Source of the DNA: Tilletia caries
Lineage: Eukaryota; Basidiomycota; Exobasidiomycetes; Tilletiales; Tilletiaceae
Reading direction: 5' to 3'
DNA: 64,000 nt
Assembly: GCA_032718865.1 (NCBI GenBank)
Contig: JALUTQ010000018.1
Location: 248,001-312,000 of the forward strand
Shown here: piece by piece, positions 42,754 to 55,000 of the stretch
How the letters are laid out: each line of letters opens with the position of its first letter
How positions within the stretch are numbered: the first letter of the stretch is position 1
Made by a program: the position numbers and the translations under genes
The notes under the pieces: model-generated
The model's database searches: none
What the model was told of the DNA's origin: nothing
What the model saw: the letters and a program-made list of their open reading frames with translations, nothing else

Positions 42754-42944
42754 GCTTTTTTACCTTCCTCCTTTCTTTTCACGGCGTCCCTTCTTTCACT
42801 TCACTCTGTTGGTCTCATCTTGTGTATCGACTACACCCCCACGCCCAGGCTTCCTGGCGAACGAAAAATTGCAACACAGATGCGTGCTATACTTGCTCCC
42901 TTCTCCTCTGAGTTATCGCTTCGAACTTCGAAGACTTTGGCTTG

Positions 42945-44128
42945 CTATAATCCGATGCTGTTTAGAAGTAGCATTTCAAAGGTATCGTCGAGCTCGGTAA
43001 GAACAGTGACCTCCCCGCCCGTCACCTCTGTCCGTTCCCTCCGGCCGGACATCAAAGCTCGATCGTCCCCCGGCGCCCTCCATCCGAACGTGCTCGACTT
43101 CCGTCGGGCAAGAAAGACGTACACCTGCTGATCCGAATCGTCTTCCTCCTGCTCATCCGCATCAGACTTGACTCGCAGAGAGACGTCCGAACGCCGTTCG
43201 CCGAATCGTCGCCAGCTGGAGGATTCGTCGTGATCGTCCGACGACGATGGGTGGATCTTCTTTCGACAGAACACGGCTTCGAAGTCGAACCAAGCCCCAA
43301 AGACGGACCAGAATGGCTGTTCCTTCACCAGCGAGCGGACTTTGTACGTAAAGATGACTTCCGGGGTGCGAAGATTGTTCTTATCTTCAACCTCAGAAGA
43401 GCCGACGGGTTCCGTGAGCCAAAGAAGACTGCGGAGCAAAGGGGGGAAGAGTTCGGGGAAGTAGACCAGGTCGGCCGCGAGGATATGGCTCAGGGGTGAC
43501 GACGATGTCGATGTCGATTTTGAGGTGAAGAGGGATTGGAAGATGTCTCGGACGGCAGCCTCGTCGCCCCACGCACACGGCCATGCTTGAACATCGACAT
43601 GCTCCACGAGTGTCTTGTCAGACTCTTGGGCCCGGGCGATGTTACGTTCCAGAAGGGGAAGAACATTCGGAAGATCCGTTAGGAGTACACGAGGTCGGAC
43701 GTCCTTATTAGTCGAATCGGACGGTCGTCCTCGTTGGGCATGATAAAGTTCGAGACATTTGCAAAGATGCAAGCCTCCGTATCCTGCTCCTGCACCGAGC
43801 TCGAGAACGGTAATAGGCTCGCCGCCGTCTGATTCTTGCGAGAAGAGGGAGGTCATGGGCTCCAGGTCGAGGTGGGAAGGCAAGGCTGCCTCACGGAAGT
43901 ACCTTCTGGCCGCATATGCCGCCTCCCTATAACGCAACACTGACAGAGTCAGAAATCAAAACGACTACAGAAACATTCTTCCTCTCACCAGACTCTTCCT
44001 GCGATGCCAAAGGATTCGATGTCCTCTGCGGAATCGACCACATCCCATTCCTCTTTGGAGCACTGGGTCGCGGCGTTGCTCGGGCGGATTTGCAGACCGG
44101 TCGCTGGGAAATTGGGATCTGTGGACAT
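42945..44128 (-). CDS. METTL21/EFM-type protein methyltransferase
   Basis: Exon 1 (44128-43989) and exon 2 (43926-42945) give 373 residues; the 62-base intron is GTGAGA...TTATAG. The N-terminal part IESFGIAGRVWEAAYAARRY across the junction is typical of methyltransferase family 16. The SAM-binding motif is VLELGAGAGYGG, followed by LLTDLPNVLPLLERNI and LAADLVYFPELFPPLL, which takes the place of the DxxY post-I motif. Such enzymes (EFM6, VCP-KMT, METTL21) methylate lysines of elongation factors or chaperones; the target here is unknown. The acidic insert and C-terminal tail are longer than in yeast homologues. It is divergent from HRQ1 with only 98 bases between the ATGs. Confidence 0.8.
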
Positions 44129-44226
44129 TTGTTTTTGAGCACCCCTTCTTGAATCCTGCGCCGCTTCAATCCTCGGGCCTACAGCAGGACTTAGATTCGG
44201 ACCTTCTTACTCTTGCTCAAGACGAG

Positions 44227-47200
44227 ATGGAGGCCAGGTTGAGGCGATGGAAATGGTCTGCCATCGAAAAAAGTTTGTGGACGAGTACCACTACTCGAGC
44301 CATGTCGGGTCGACAACTGGACTTGTCGACAGGAAATGCAGTTCAGAACAGCGGACCATGCCTTCCTCGCCACCGCGCCACCATAAGTCCAGACAAGGCA
44401 ACAGGGCGATGGGAAGAAATGCCAGTAATTCCCATGCGGAACCACGGCAAGCGCCACCTGCACGTACCCCGCCGTGAGGATCGTCCCCCCTTCGACCGGT
44501 CAGCATCTCCAGGGCCCTCTTCCAGCAGTAGAATTCCAATAAGAAATGCCTCAGCAGAAGTTAACGACGAGGACAGAGACGATAGCAGTAATATCGGCAG
44601 GAACCTCGACCCGGACGCTGAGCTACCTTCGTCGAAGCGAAGGCTGGACGCAGGTCGGAAGGCCGCTTCTGCTTTGATTGACTTGAGTCAGCGGGAGGTT
44701 CGACAGCGACATGCTCAGGCGGTTCGGAATTCTTCGAAGAGGGCGACGACTGCGCGGACGGCTGTGCTCTATCAGCCTGATGACGACTTTGGAGGCTTGC
44801 AGATGGAAGAAGTTGTCATCGTTGAGGAGGAGGAAGATCTTGAGGATGGGGACCTCGAGTCTGTACAAGAGGGTGCGGTCAAGTCTGAAGGAGATGAGGT
44901 CGAAGTGGCCTTATTCCGAGAAGAGGGAGCAGAAGAAGAGCTGGTTGAGATGGAGGATGTCGACATCTCGGACGTTGAACCGGAACCTCGAAAACAGCGG
45001 CATCAAGACGAACGCGGGGACGAGGTCGCTGGTTCAAGATATCCGAGGGTGAAGCGCGAAGTCGGGTCGGACGAGGAACACGATATCGTCTTCGTCGCCG
45101 AAACTTCCTCAGGCATCGCCGGTCCAAGTTCGAGCCAACGACCTCGTTCACGAGCCCCACCACGTACTCCCTCACCGCCACCACAAGGACCCGCCACACG
45201 ACGTCTCCCTACAACAACAACAACAGCCGGTCCATCCCGCCCGCTCCTCAACAGGACCACCTCAAGTCAGACGCTGATCTCTGCCGAGAACGATGTCACT
45301 GCCGGGACGGAAGAGGGGGCAGAAGGAGCGGGCTCTCGTCGAGCTGGCGGGAATCCTCGTCGTCGACCGGCTGGTCGGAAGGGTACGGAGCAGACGCTCT
45401 TGACGAGGACGGAGCCTTGGCCGGAGCACTTTCTTCAACTCCAGCAGACTTTTAAGGTGAGCCCCGGCGGAGGGGGGGGGTTGTGTTTCTGTTGTGGGCT
45501 TTGATTGACATCTTGTGCTATCTTTGAGCAGGCTATCAATGTCGTTCATACGTTTTGTTCTGGTCGGAAACATCTGGCTCCGACTTTCAACACGATGAAG
45601 AGCAGCGTAGAGTCGTACACTGGAAGGTCAGTCCTTTCCCCTCATGCCTCGCTTTGGACGCCCCTTTCCCTTTTTTGAATTGAGAATCATCTTGTGGAAA
45701 CGATGGCCTCCTACAGACCACTAGAAGTCTTCGACCTCGCCCAACTCAAGTCCCTCTGCCCGGACCTCATCAACTTCGCCTACGTCGATGCCGACCTCCT
45801 CCAAGTCCACCTAGACGGCTCCGCCGCAGTCTCAACAGCAAGCACGAGTGGCTCAAGCGCCAACATGGCCGCCCAGACGGTCGCAGGCTCTTCAGCCTCG
45901 AACAGACGGATGGAACGGGATAACGTTTATGCTCAGGCGCTTGAGGATATTCAGAGAGCGGAACGGGAAGCTATGGGGATCATGGAATCTGATCATCATG
46001 ATGATGAGGAGGGGGAGGAGGACGGGTTTGGGGATGGAGAGAGGCGGAGGAAGGAGAAGGGTAAGGGCAAGGAGAGGGAGAAGCCGGCGTCGGATCATGT
46101 GTTGTTGTTCGACTTCAATGATGGTACCACGTCTGGACCCAAGGCCAGAGGGAGTGGGAAGCGTCCTGGGTTTGCGAGAGGTCCAGTGAACGACAAGTTG
46201 AGTTCAGCACCTTCTCCCCTCTTTGACTTGGAATACGCTCTACTGACAACAACATATTGGGAATTGCTCCATGGAACCACTACAGGCGCATGTTGAAGAG
46301 ACCTCTGCTCAACTCTCTTCCTTCCGGGCACGCCATGACCAAGCTGATCGAAAAGCGGAATCAGAAGTTCGAGCAGGCCGTTATCGAGCTTCTCAATGCA
46401 TGCGATGCCAAAGTGAGAGCAAAAAAACATATGATGACTTCCTCACAAGCATGCCGCTGATTCCTTTATATTTGGCCACCTTTGGCAACCCCAGGACGAG
46501 GAACCCGTCCAACTTGTCATCGAAGCAGCGCAGAGCCACCTCCCCGTCGACCCCTCCGCTTCCCGTCTAGCGGATTCAGAGACACCCAGGAAGAAACGAA
46601 TCAAGCTCCAACACCTGATGGACAACCCGGACGCGCGGAGTGCCATCGCCGACATCATTGACGAATTCAAGCTTGCGAAGTGGTGGAACGACCAAATCGT
46701 GCCCGGCGGACGCAAGACGCTACCCGCTCGTCAAGCCTCGTACGGCGAGCTTGCGTTCAGCCTGAGTCAGAATCTGGTGGATGCGCTCTGGAACACGCGG
46801 AGGATTGAGAAGTTCTACACCCATCAGGCCCAAGCTCTCAATGCGTTGGATGAGGGGAAGAACGTGATTATCTGTACGAGCACGAGTTCGGGAAAGTCGT
46901 TGGTGTACCAGGTGCCTGTGTTGCGGGCGTTGGAAGAGGATCGGGCGTCGACGGCGATCTACATCTTCCCGACCAAGGCGCTCTCGCAGGATCAACAGCG
47001 GTCCCTACAGGATCTGCTACAGAACTACGAGGGACTGGAGGACGTGGTCGTGTCGACGTACGACGGCGACTTGGCGAAAGAGGACCGAAGGGAGGTGCGG
47101 GACAATGCGAATGTCATCTTCACCAATCCGGACATGCTGCACCAGTCCATCCTACCGTTCGAGGACAAGTGGCGACGCTTCTTTGAGAACCTCCGGTTCG

Positions 47201-49293
47201 TCGTCGTCGATGAGTTGCACATCTACAACGGCCTCTTCGGGACCCACGTCGGCTTCATTCTGCGTCGGCTCCGACGGCTCTGTCATGCGTATGGGAACGA
47301 GCGGGTGCAGTTCGTGAGCTGTAGTGCGACGGTGTCGAACCCGGCCGATCACATGAGTGCCATCGTGGGCGTGGAGAACGTGGAGGTGGTCACCGAGGAC
47401 GGAAGTCCTGTGGGCAAGAAGGAGTGGGTGATCTGGAACCCGCCGCAGATCGACCCCAACGACCCGGCGCAAGGTCGGGTATCGGCGTACGAGGAGGCCT
47501 CGAAAGTGTTCCGGCACCTGGTCGAGCATGGGGTCCGGACGATCTTGTTCTGCAAGGTGCGACGGACATGCGAGATCGTGATTCGGCAGATCCGGAATGA
47601 TCTTGCGCTGGACGGGAGGCAGGATGTGGCGAATAAGGTGATGGCGTACCGGTCTGGGTATTCGCCCCAGGATCGACGGAAGATTGAGCAGGATATGTTC
47701 AAGGGTCAGTTGTTGGGGATCGTCGCTACGACTGCGCTTGAGCTTGGGATCGACATCGGCACGTTGGATGCGGTGGTCATGCTTGGCTTTCCGTACTCGA
47801 TCTCGGGGCTGCGACAGCAGGCGGGCCGGGCGGGACGACGACAGAAGGATTCGTTGGCGCTGTTGATTGGGGAGCCGTGGCCGATGGATCAACACTATAT
47901 GCGGTTCCCGGAGGAGATCTTCTCTCAGCCCGATGCAGCGTTGACGGTCGATCTGACGAATGACTTTGTGGTCGAGGCTCATCTTCAGTGTGCGGCGGCG
48001 GAGATGCCGGTCCGACCGGCGGACGATGCGGCCTTCTTTGGACCGTCGACGGAGAAGATCTGCAAGACGCGGTTGACGGTGGACGGGAAGGGGTTCTATC
48101 ACTGCCGTGATGATCTCCTACCCGCGCCTGCGAGGGACGTGGCGATCCGGGGTGCTCGACAGGAGAGCTACTCGTACATTGACGACACGCCCGGTCGGGC
48201 TGGGGGCCCGCGGGTGATGGAGCAGGTGGAGATTGAGCGTGCGATCTTTGAGGCCTTTGAGGGTGCGGTGTTCATGCACCAGGGCCACTCGTACCTCTGC
48301 CGCTCGATCAGCCACGACCAGCGGGTGGCGAGGATGTACCGGGCCGAGGTGAACTACCACACCCGACCGCGGGACTTCACGGACACGGACGCAGTGGAGA
48401 CGTACCGGATCCGGTCGCTGCGGGAGTCTCCTTACAAGGCGTACTTTGGCCGGGTGGTGATCACCAACAAGGTGTGGGGCTACTTCAAGGTTGATCGACG
48501 GGCGAACATCTTGGACTCGGTCGATGTGGACTGCCCACCGTTCGTGCGGGAGACGAGGGGGATGTGGCTGGATGTGCCGATGTGGCTCGTTCAGGCGCTC
48601 ACGGAGAAGACGATCAATGCGGCGGCTGCGATTCACGCGGCGGAACATGCTCTGCTCAGTCTGACTCCGATGTTCGTCGTTTCGATTGCGGGCGACGTAC
48701 AGACAGAGTGCAAGATTGCGGAGAAGGAGTACGCGAAGAAGGTCTCGACCCGTCGACGGCCTGCTCGACTTATCTTCTACGACTTACCGGGCCAGAACGC
48801 GGGCATCTGCGAGCGAGCGTTCGAGCATCTGGACGCACTGATTCGGATTGCAATTGCGGTCATCGAGGCCTGTCACTGCAGCGAGGGCTGTCCGGGCTGT
48901 GTGACGAGCCAGACGTGTGCATATGCAAACGTAGTCACGTCCAAAGTCGGGGCACTCGCGGTCCTCCGCGGTCTGGTGGGACGGGAGATGTTCGACGGGG
49001 ACCTACCGCAGCAGAACGACCTGGGCCACGGGGCCGCTGGTCAACTGGATCGGACGGGCAGTGCGTTGACGCATACGATTCGGGAGGCGAGTCCTGTGCG
49101 GGGCGAGGGGCCGCTGGAGACGGAGGAGATCGAGGAGCAGATGCCTGAGGCGCTGTATCATTTCTCACGGCTGGCCGCGGAGCATGCTGCGGAGCGGGAG
49201 GCGGCGGGCACGGCTTCGAACCGGGGCCAAGCGGGTGCGTCGACGAGGTTCCACGAGGAGGAGGAGGAGGAGGATGACCTTCCCCTTGTTTGA
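44227..49293 (+). CDS. HRQ1: RecQ-like DNA helicase HRQ1
   Basis: Five exons (44227-45456, 45532-45626, 45717-46196, 46286-46412, 46495-49293) join in frame to 1576 residues. The helicase core is in the last exon: Walker A CTSTSSGKSLVYQ, DEVH-box VVDELH, SCSATVSNP, TTALELGIDIG and QQAGRAGRR. The C-terminal MZB/DUF1998 region has the zinc-type cluster CHCSEGCPGC...TC. HRQ1 is the fungal RecQ4-like helicase, acting in crosslink repair and telomere maintenance. The first exon is an acidic, basic-patch-rich disordered tail, making the protein longer than yeast Hrq1 (about 1080). ATG 44302 is an alternative start. One intron uses a GTTGAG donor (46197). Confidence 0.88.
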
Positions 49294-49539
49294 CCGAGCA
49301 TGATCATGTTAGTTCATTCATTCGATTATTGCGTGACGATGATCAGCGCACGTGCCTGTTTTTGTGGACCCGTGACGGTGTCGATGATGACACTGTGCAT
49401 GCTCGAGAGCGTCAGAGGCACAGCCATGAGAAAGGTGACTGCTTCTGTCTCTTCTCTTCGCTCGTCTTCCTCTTTCCGGACGTCCACCATCTTCCGTCTT
49501 CACACTCGCAGTCTCTCTCACTTCATACAGTAGCAAACA

Positions 49540-49620
49540 GTGCGTATCTCAGCATACTACATAGGGGAGAATACCACACACGCTGATCAGATGATCATCT
49601 CTCTCTCTCTCTCTCTCCAG
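49540..49620 (+). other. Probable 5' UTR intron of the carrier-like gene
   Basis: GTGCGT at 49540 and a (CT)n-CCAG acceptor ending at 49620, ten bases before the ATG at 49631. Length (81 bases) matches the coding introns of the same gene. RNA evidence is lacking. Confidence 0.5.
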
Positions 49621-49630
49621 GACCAGGACG

Positions 49631-51083
49631 ATGACGACGCTCAACAACAACAACGAGTTCTCAGCAGGCGCGATCGCCGGCGCCGGTCTCTCCCTCTTTG
49701 CCGCGTCCGCACTCACATACCCGCTTGAGACTTCCACCATCGCATTCAAGACCACATACCAGCCTCTCCAGGGTGAGTCTCTCTTTCTCTCCTTCTCACG
49801 CATTAAACCCCCATGCTCACCTCGCATCCACATCTTTACAGCCCGTAACTCTGCCATCCAGTCTGGCCAGCGTGACTCCGTTGTTCTCAACACCTACGGT
49901 GAGTATTATCACACGCGACTGATTCATAAAAGCAAGTTGTATGGTGTCTAAACGCGATTTTTTCAATCTTGTTACTATGACGCGTTTAAGATGCCGGCGT
50001 GCACCTTGTTAAGACCAGCCCACAGTGAGTATCTACAAGTTATGCCCGTCACATTATACTGTTTCTGACCAAACTTCTCCAATGACTTCCCCAAAACAGC
50101 GGTCTCTTTGAGCTTTTCCGCGGTTTGATCCCCTACACCGCCTACTCGCTCCTCTTCAGCTCCGGCTTCACCGCCTTCCTCGGTGTCTTCCCCCACGTCA
50201 ACCCCATCCCCAACGCACCCGCCGCTCTCGAAGTCCCCCGCAACCTTGCCCTCGCCTCGTTCCGTGCTCTTCTCCAGCCCATCCGCACCCTGTACAGCCG
50301 TCAAATCACCCGCAAGGCCGCCCGCAAGCTCTCGCCCGTCACTCCTTCGCCCGTTGAGCTCTGGAAGTCCGTCACCGACGAGGAGGAGCGCCGCTCGCCT
50401 TACCTCCTGTTCAAGCCCTCGATCATGGCTCTTGGTACGTTCATTTCTAACACAAGGCGCGTTTGAAACAAAATAAATGCTAACAAAATCGCGTCTCTCT
50501 CTATCACAGAGTTCCTGTCCACCGCCATCAACGCCATCTCGAACTACGCTCTCCTCACCGCCGTCCCCGTCTTGTACACCATCCTCGTCCCCGGCCGCCA
50601 CCTCGGCCCCGCCGACAACTTCCACGTCCGTGGCCAGTCCGCCCGCAACGCCGACCCTCTCCCCATCGCCGTCCTCGCCGCCTACACCGCCGGTGGCATT
50701 GCTCTCCGTCTGGCCTCCGAGGCCGTCGAGACTGTCAGCCTCCGTCTCTCGGCCCAGACTACCGGCAAGCTGCCCGCGGCGACTGAGGTCGAGCCCAAGG
50801 TCTCTTCCGCGTTCGGCCAGGAGCCCCTAGTGCTCCGCCCCCAGCCTTACAAGGGTCCCATTGACGCCTTCAGCTCCATCTACAAGGAGGAGGGTCTCGT
50901 CGGTCTCACCCGCGGCTGGGGCGTCAGCCTCTTCTTCACCGGTGCTCAGGTGCGTTTCTTCCTTGCTTTTAGATTGCCCATTCCGTTGCCGTGTTACTGA
51001 CAGTTCTCTGATTTGTACGACGCGTTACACAGATCGCCGCTGTCCTCGGCTTCACCGAGCTCCGTCTCCGTGGCCGCATCTAA
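49631..51083 (+). CDS. Mitochondrial-carrier-like membrane protein
   Basis: Seven exons (49631-49772, 49842-49898, 49991-50024, 50100-50434, 50510-50949, 51033-51083 and the small ones within that list) join in frame to 352 residues. The N-terminus AGAIAGAGLSLFAASALTYP resembles the first helix and PxE/D-type signature of SLC25 carriers; GLFELFRGLIPYTAYSLLFS and YKEEGLVGLTRGWGVSLFFT repeat the carrier pattern of a matrix helix and even-numbered helix. The canonical PX[DE]XX[KR] signatures are degenerate, as in outer-membrane relatives such as Ugo1 and SLC25A46. Substrate unknown. The exon list contains six coding exons; with the 5' UTR exon the transcript has seven. Confidence 0.6.
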
Positions 51084-52014
51084 TCGGTTTCGCTCTTGAC
51101 GTTACCAGCCCAGTAGTTGTCTTCGGCCCCCTACATTTGATATCCGCTCTCGCCTCTGGCTCTGCCTGAAACGAGAAAGAACGAAACACAAATACCAAAT
51201 GAATGATGATAACAGCCCCACCGTTCTTCTAAACAACCCAAACTCTCAAAGGACCTGCAAAACCAAGCACGCACACTCGTTCGATTCGTGGCCCCCATAC
51301 TGGATCCTCCGCGCTTCTAATGACACTCCCCTTGCAACCCCAAGCCGCCATTCTCGTTGGGACCGCAAGGGACGCCCTTTCAAACCCCCACTTCCTCGAG
51401 TGTTTCTTTCCTTCTGCTTCTTCCTTCTGTTTCTCCTCTTTTCTCTCGCTCTTACACACACTGTAGTTACACTGTTCTCTCAAAGAATGAATGAAACCAA
51501 ATCATATATCGCAACAGGCAGGACTGGCAGGACGCGGCAAGGGTTGGGATGGTTGCGGAAAGAGACGCGAGAGATGGAAATTTGTATGTGCCGGTACCCG
51601 CGAGAGCGCAGCGTTTGGCGAGCTACAATACACTCGAGGAGGCAGAGACGTGCTTCGTGTTCAGGAAGCAGGGGTGTACATACAGCAAGGGAACGAGGTG
51701 TTTTCGTCCATTCACGAGAGGATGGCGAATCTTGGAAATCGAAGTTTGGGGGGTTGGAACGGATGCACGGAGGACACCAGACGGTTTCGGCGAAAGACGC
51801 TTGAGCGAGCCCGACCATCAGCCCCTCGGGCAGAGCGACCGGATCGTCTGGAAACACACGGTGCTCGTGCAGGTTGAACCTCAGGCAGACGTTGAGGATC
51901 GAGAAAGAGAAAAGAAGCACCTCTTGAAGCATCTTGAGCCTTGAGGAGAGAGAGAGAAAAATCGCCGTTCAAATGCGAGCAAGCAAAGACTTTAAGGAAG
52001 AGGAGCTGTATCTT
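51084..52014. other. Intergenic between convergent genes
   Basis: It holds the 3' UTRs of the carrier-like gene and the SMN-like gene. Open frames on both strands (51199-51944) show no family resemblance. Confidence 0.5.
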
Positions 52015-55000
52015 CTAGTGGTTGCCAGACGGACCCGGACCCGAACCCGAACCCGATGCTGAGGGATGTTGTTGTTGTTGTTGCTGCTGTTGTCGATTCT
52101 TAATCTGATCCTGCGAACGAGAATCAGTGGTAGTCAGCAAAAACCTCGCTCCCTTCGTAAGAAGAAGAAGAGCCAGCAGAGAGAGTTAAGGACTCACACT
52201 GAGGTGCTGGACCCCTTGAGAGTAATATCCGGTCCAGTACATCGACATGATCATCTTGGTCACCATATCCGAATGAGCCGTCGTAAGCTCATCCGCCGGC
52301 TGCTGCTGTCCGGACGAAGCAGAAGCAGAAGGATCGACAGTCGGGAAAGCCGGCTTGAACGTCATCGCCGCAGCTGCACTGCCCTTCCTCAGCATCTCTT
52401 CGAGCGTCTTTGCAAAACTCGTTTCGTCCTGCTTCAGCACATATGCTCCGTCCAGCTCCTCCTCCTCCCCCATCTCCCCCGCTTTCCCTTTCCCTTTCCC
52501 TTTCACCTGGCCCCCAATCCGATTTGGAGTCTTCGCAACCGCTTTACTCGCCTGACGCCACGCAGTATGCTGCTTGCCCGCACCTCCGGCCACACCGCCC
52601 ATGCCCGTCACACGCATCCCCGAGGGGAGGAGGGAGGACGACTGCGAACTGGCGGCGAGCTGCATCAGCTCCTCTTCCTTCGCCAGCTGTTCCTGCTCGA
52701 GCGCATTGGCGGGTACGACGGCTCGGACCTTCGGAGCGGCGACGGCGAAGACTTGAGCGGCAGGCCTGACCGGCACACGTGAGACTTTCGTAGGGGACGG
52801 CGTGCTCGTGGTCGCAGATGTCGACGCCGCTGCAGAGCCGTTCGTCGGAACTGAAGAGTTTGCAGGAGCTTCACTACCCGTCGTCGTGCCCACTCTCTTG
52901 TCTACCGCGACCACGTCAGGCGTTTGATCCTTGCTCCCACGCGCCGTATCGCCGCTCGCCTGTTGTTGTTGCTGTTGAGCTTGAGCTTGCTGTTGAGCTT
53001 GAGCTTGCTGTTGAGCTTGCTGCTGAGCCTTCGCCACAGCCTTCTTCTCCAACATAGAAGCCTTAGCCCTCAACCGCGCCTCCTCCGCCTCCGCCTGAAC
53101 CCGCTCACGTTCCTCAGCCTCAACCTGCGCCTTCAAAGCAAGCCTCTGCGCCTCCTTCGCCCGCTTCTCCTCCTTCTGCGCCTCAGCACGCTCATACGCA
53201 GCCTCAGCAGCCTGCTGCGCAATCTCCGCTTTGCGTCGCGCCTGCGCTGCTTGCTGTTTAGCGGTCTGCTTCGCAGCTTTGCTTCCCGGCCGGGCCGAGT
53301 CCTTCCAGAACGTCTCGCCGGCCTTGCGCTTGCCGCTCTTCCCCTTTAGCTTCTCCGCTGTCTGGGCCGCCTCCTTCGAGTACTTGCGCTGCAAGTCAGC
53401 CGCCGCCTCAGCCGCAGCTCGCTCTTGCTCCTCCCGGGCTTTGCCTTCTTTGGATGCCGCGATCGCCGCTTGCTTTTGAGCATGGAAAATCTCGTACTCG
53501 TCCCGGCCCGTGTCCCAGGCGTCGTTCATCGTAGCGTCGTCCCAGACCTCGTTCATGGGCACACTCTGGCCCTCGGCGGAAAGATTCAGCCCGAACTGGA
53601 GGTTCCTGGGATCGAAGACTTCCTCCATGTCCTCGTCCTCTTCCTCTTCGTACCCTTCTTCGTCGTACTCCTCGCCCTGCTCCTCGTCCTCTTCCTCTCC
53701 CTCTCCCTCTCCCTCCACCTCCTCATCATCGTCGCCGCCTTCGTAGTTTTCCAGGTTGCCCCAAGCCGACTCGTCATCCTCATCCTCATTTTTAGCATTG
53801 GTACTGCCGCCGTTCCTGCCTTTAATCGTGACAACCGACATGTCCATCGAGTCGGGATGATCCGACGGGTCGAATCTGTCCCTGGCCGCATTGATCTCCT
53901 TCTGCTTGCCATTTAGCGTTCGAACCGATTCTTGACCCGCGTCATGGTCGCCATCGCCATCGTCACCACGCTCTCGTGCCTCTTCATCCTGCTGCTGCTG
54001 ATCGTCGTCCTCGTCATCGTCGTCGTCATCATCATCGCCAGCAGGCTCAGCATCGCTAATCTGCTCCTGATCCTCTCGGTCGCCATCAGGACTGCTGAGC
54101 CGCATCGTGCCATATCCTGGATTGGAGTCCGTTTCCGCTTGCATCGCCTTTGACGAACCGAGATTCTGCTGGGCCTTTTTCCCGTGTGTCCGTTCCTCTG
54201 GCTGATTCTCGTCCTCGTCGTCGTCGTCCTCCTGCTCAGGGAAGAGCGCATACATCGTCTCCGGGATGGTTTCGTTCGGATTCTGCGCGTGACCTGCTGC
54301 GCTGAGCTGGGAGCCGTCGGCGGACGGACCGGAGACAGAGACCGGAGCGGAACCTGTGACGACCTCGTTAGAAGCAGTGGCCCCGGAACTTGTAGCCCCA
54401 GACACGTTGAGACCGGAATCGTGGGCAGGCATCGCGACATTCACCATGGCGCCCCGAGCGTTGTCCTGCTGCACATTCTGGTGAGCATCTTCGGAAGCAT
54501 TGCTCTCAGCAACCCCCGCACCATCTGCCTCTTGTTCTTCATCTTGGTGGTCGCCGCCGCCTCCCAACAGTTCAAACGAATCACCCATAGCATTGTCCCC
54601 ATCATCAGCACCAAAAAGGAACCCGCCGGTATTGTCGTGGAACAGCGCATCAGCCGCATCGCCGTAGTCCTGCTCTCCGTCCATGCTCGGAACGAGGTCC
54701 CCTCCAAGGGCCAAGGCAGGGACAGAGGACATCGACACGCCAGTAGTGGCGGCAATCAAGTCGTGCGAGAGCGCGTCGTTGTTCACATTCGCGTCCGGGT
54801 TGGGACCGAGCGCCTCAAAGACCGAGGCCATGTCGACATCCGAACCGGTTGCGTTGGAAAAGAGGGAAGCGAAGTCCACGCTGTTTGCCATCGCGTTCAA
54901 GTCCAACGTGGCCGGCACGGTCGATTCTGAAATGAGATTGTTGGATATGGCTATCGAGGGTGCGATGCCAGCGGCGGTAGAGCCAGAAGCAAAGGCTTGT

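Noticed and set aside
44149..44226. Longer HRQ1 start
   Set aside because: The upstream part of the open frame starts at TTG, overlaps the divergent promoter and has no ATG before 44227.
50183..50830. Ser/Pro-rich alternative frames in the carrier-like gene
   Set aside because: They are out-of-frame readings of well-spliced exons.
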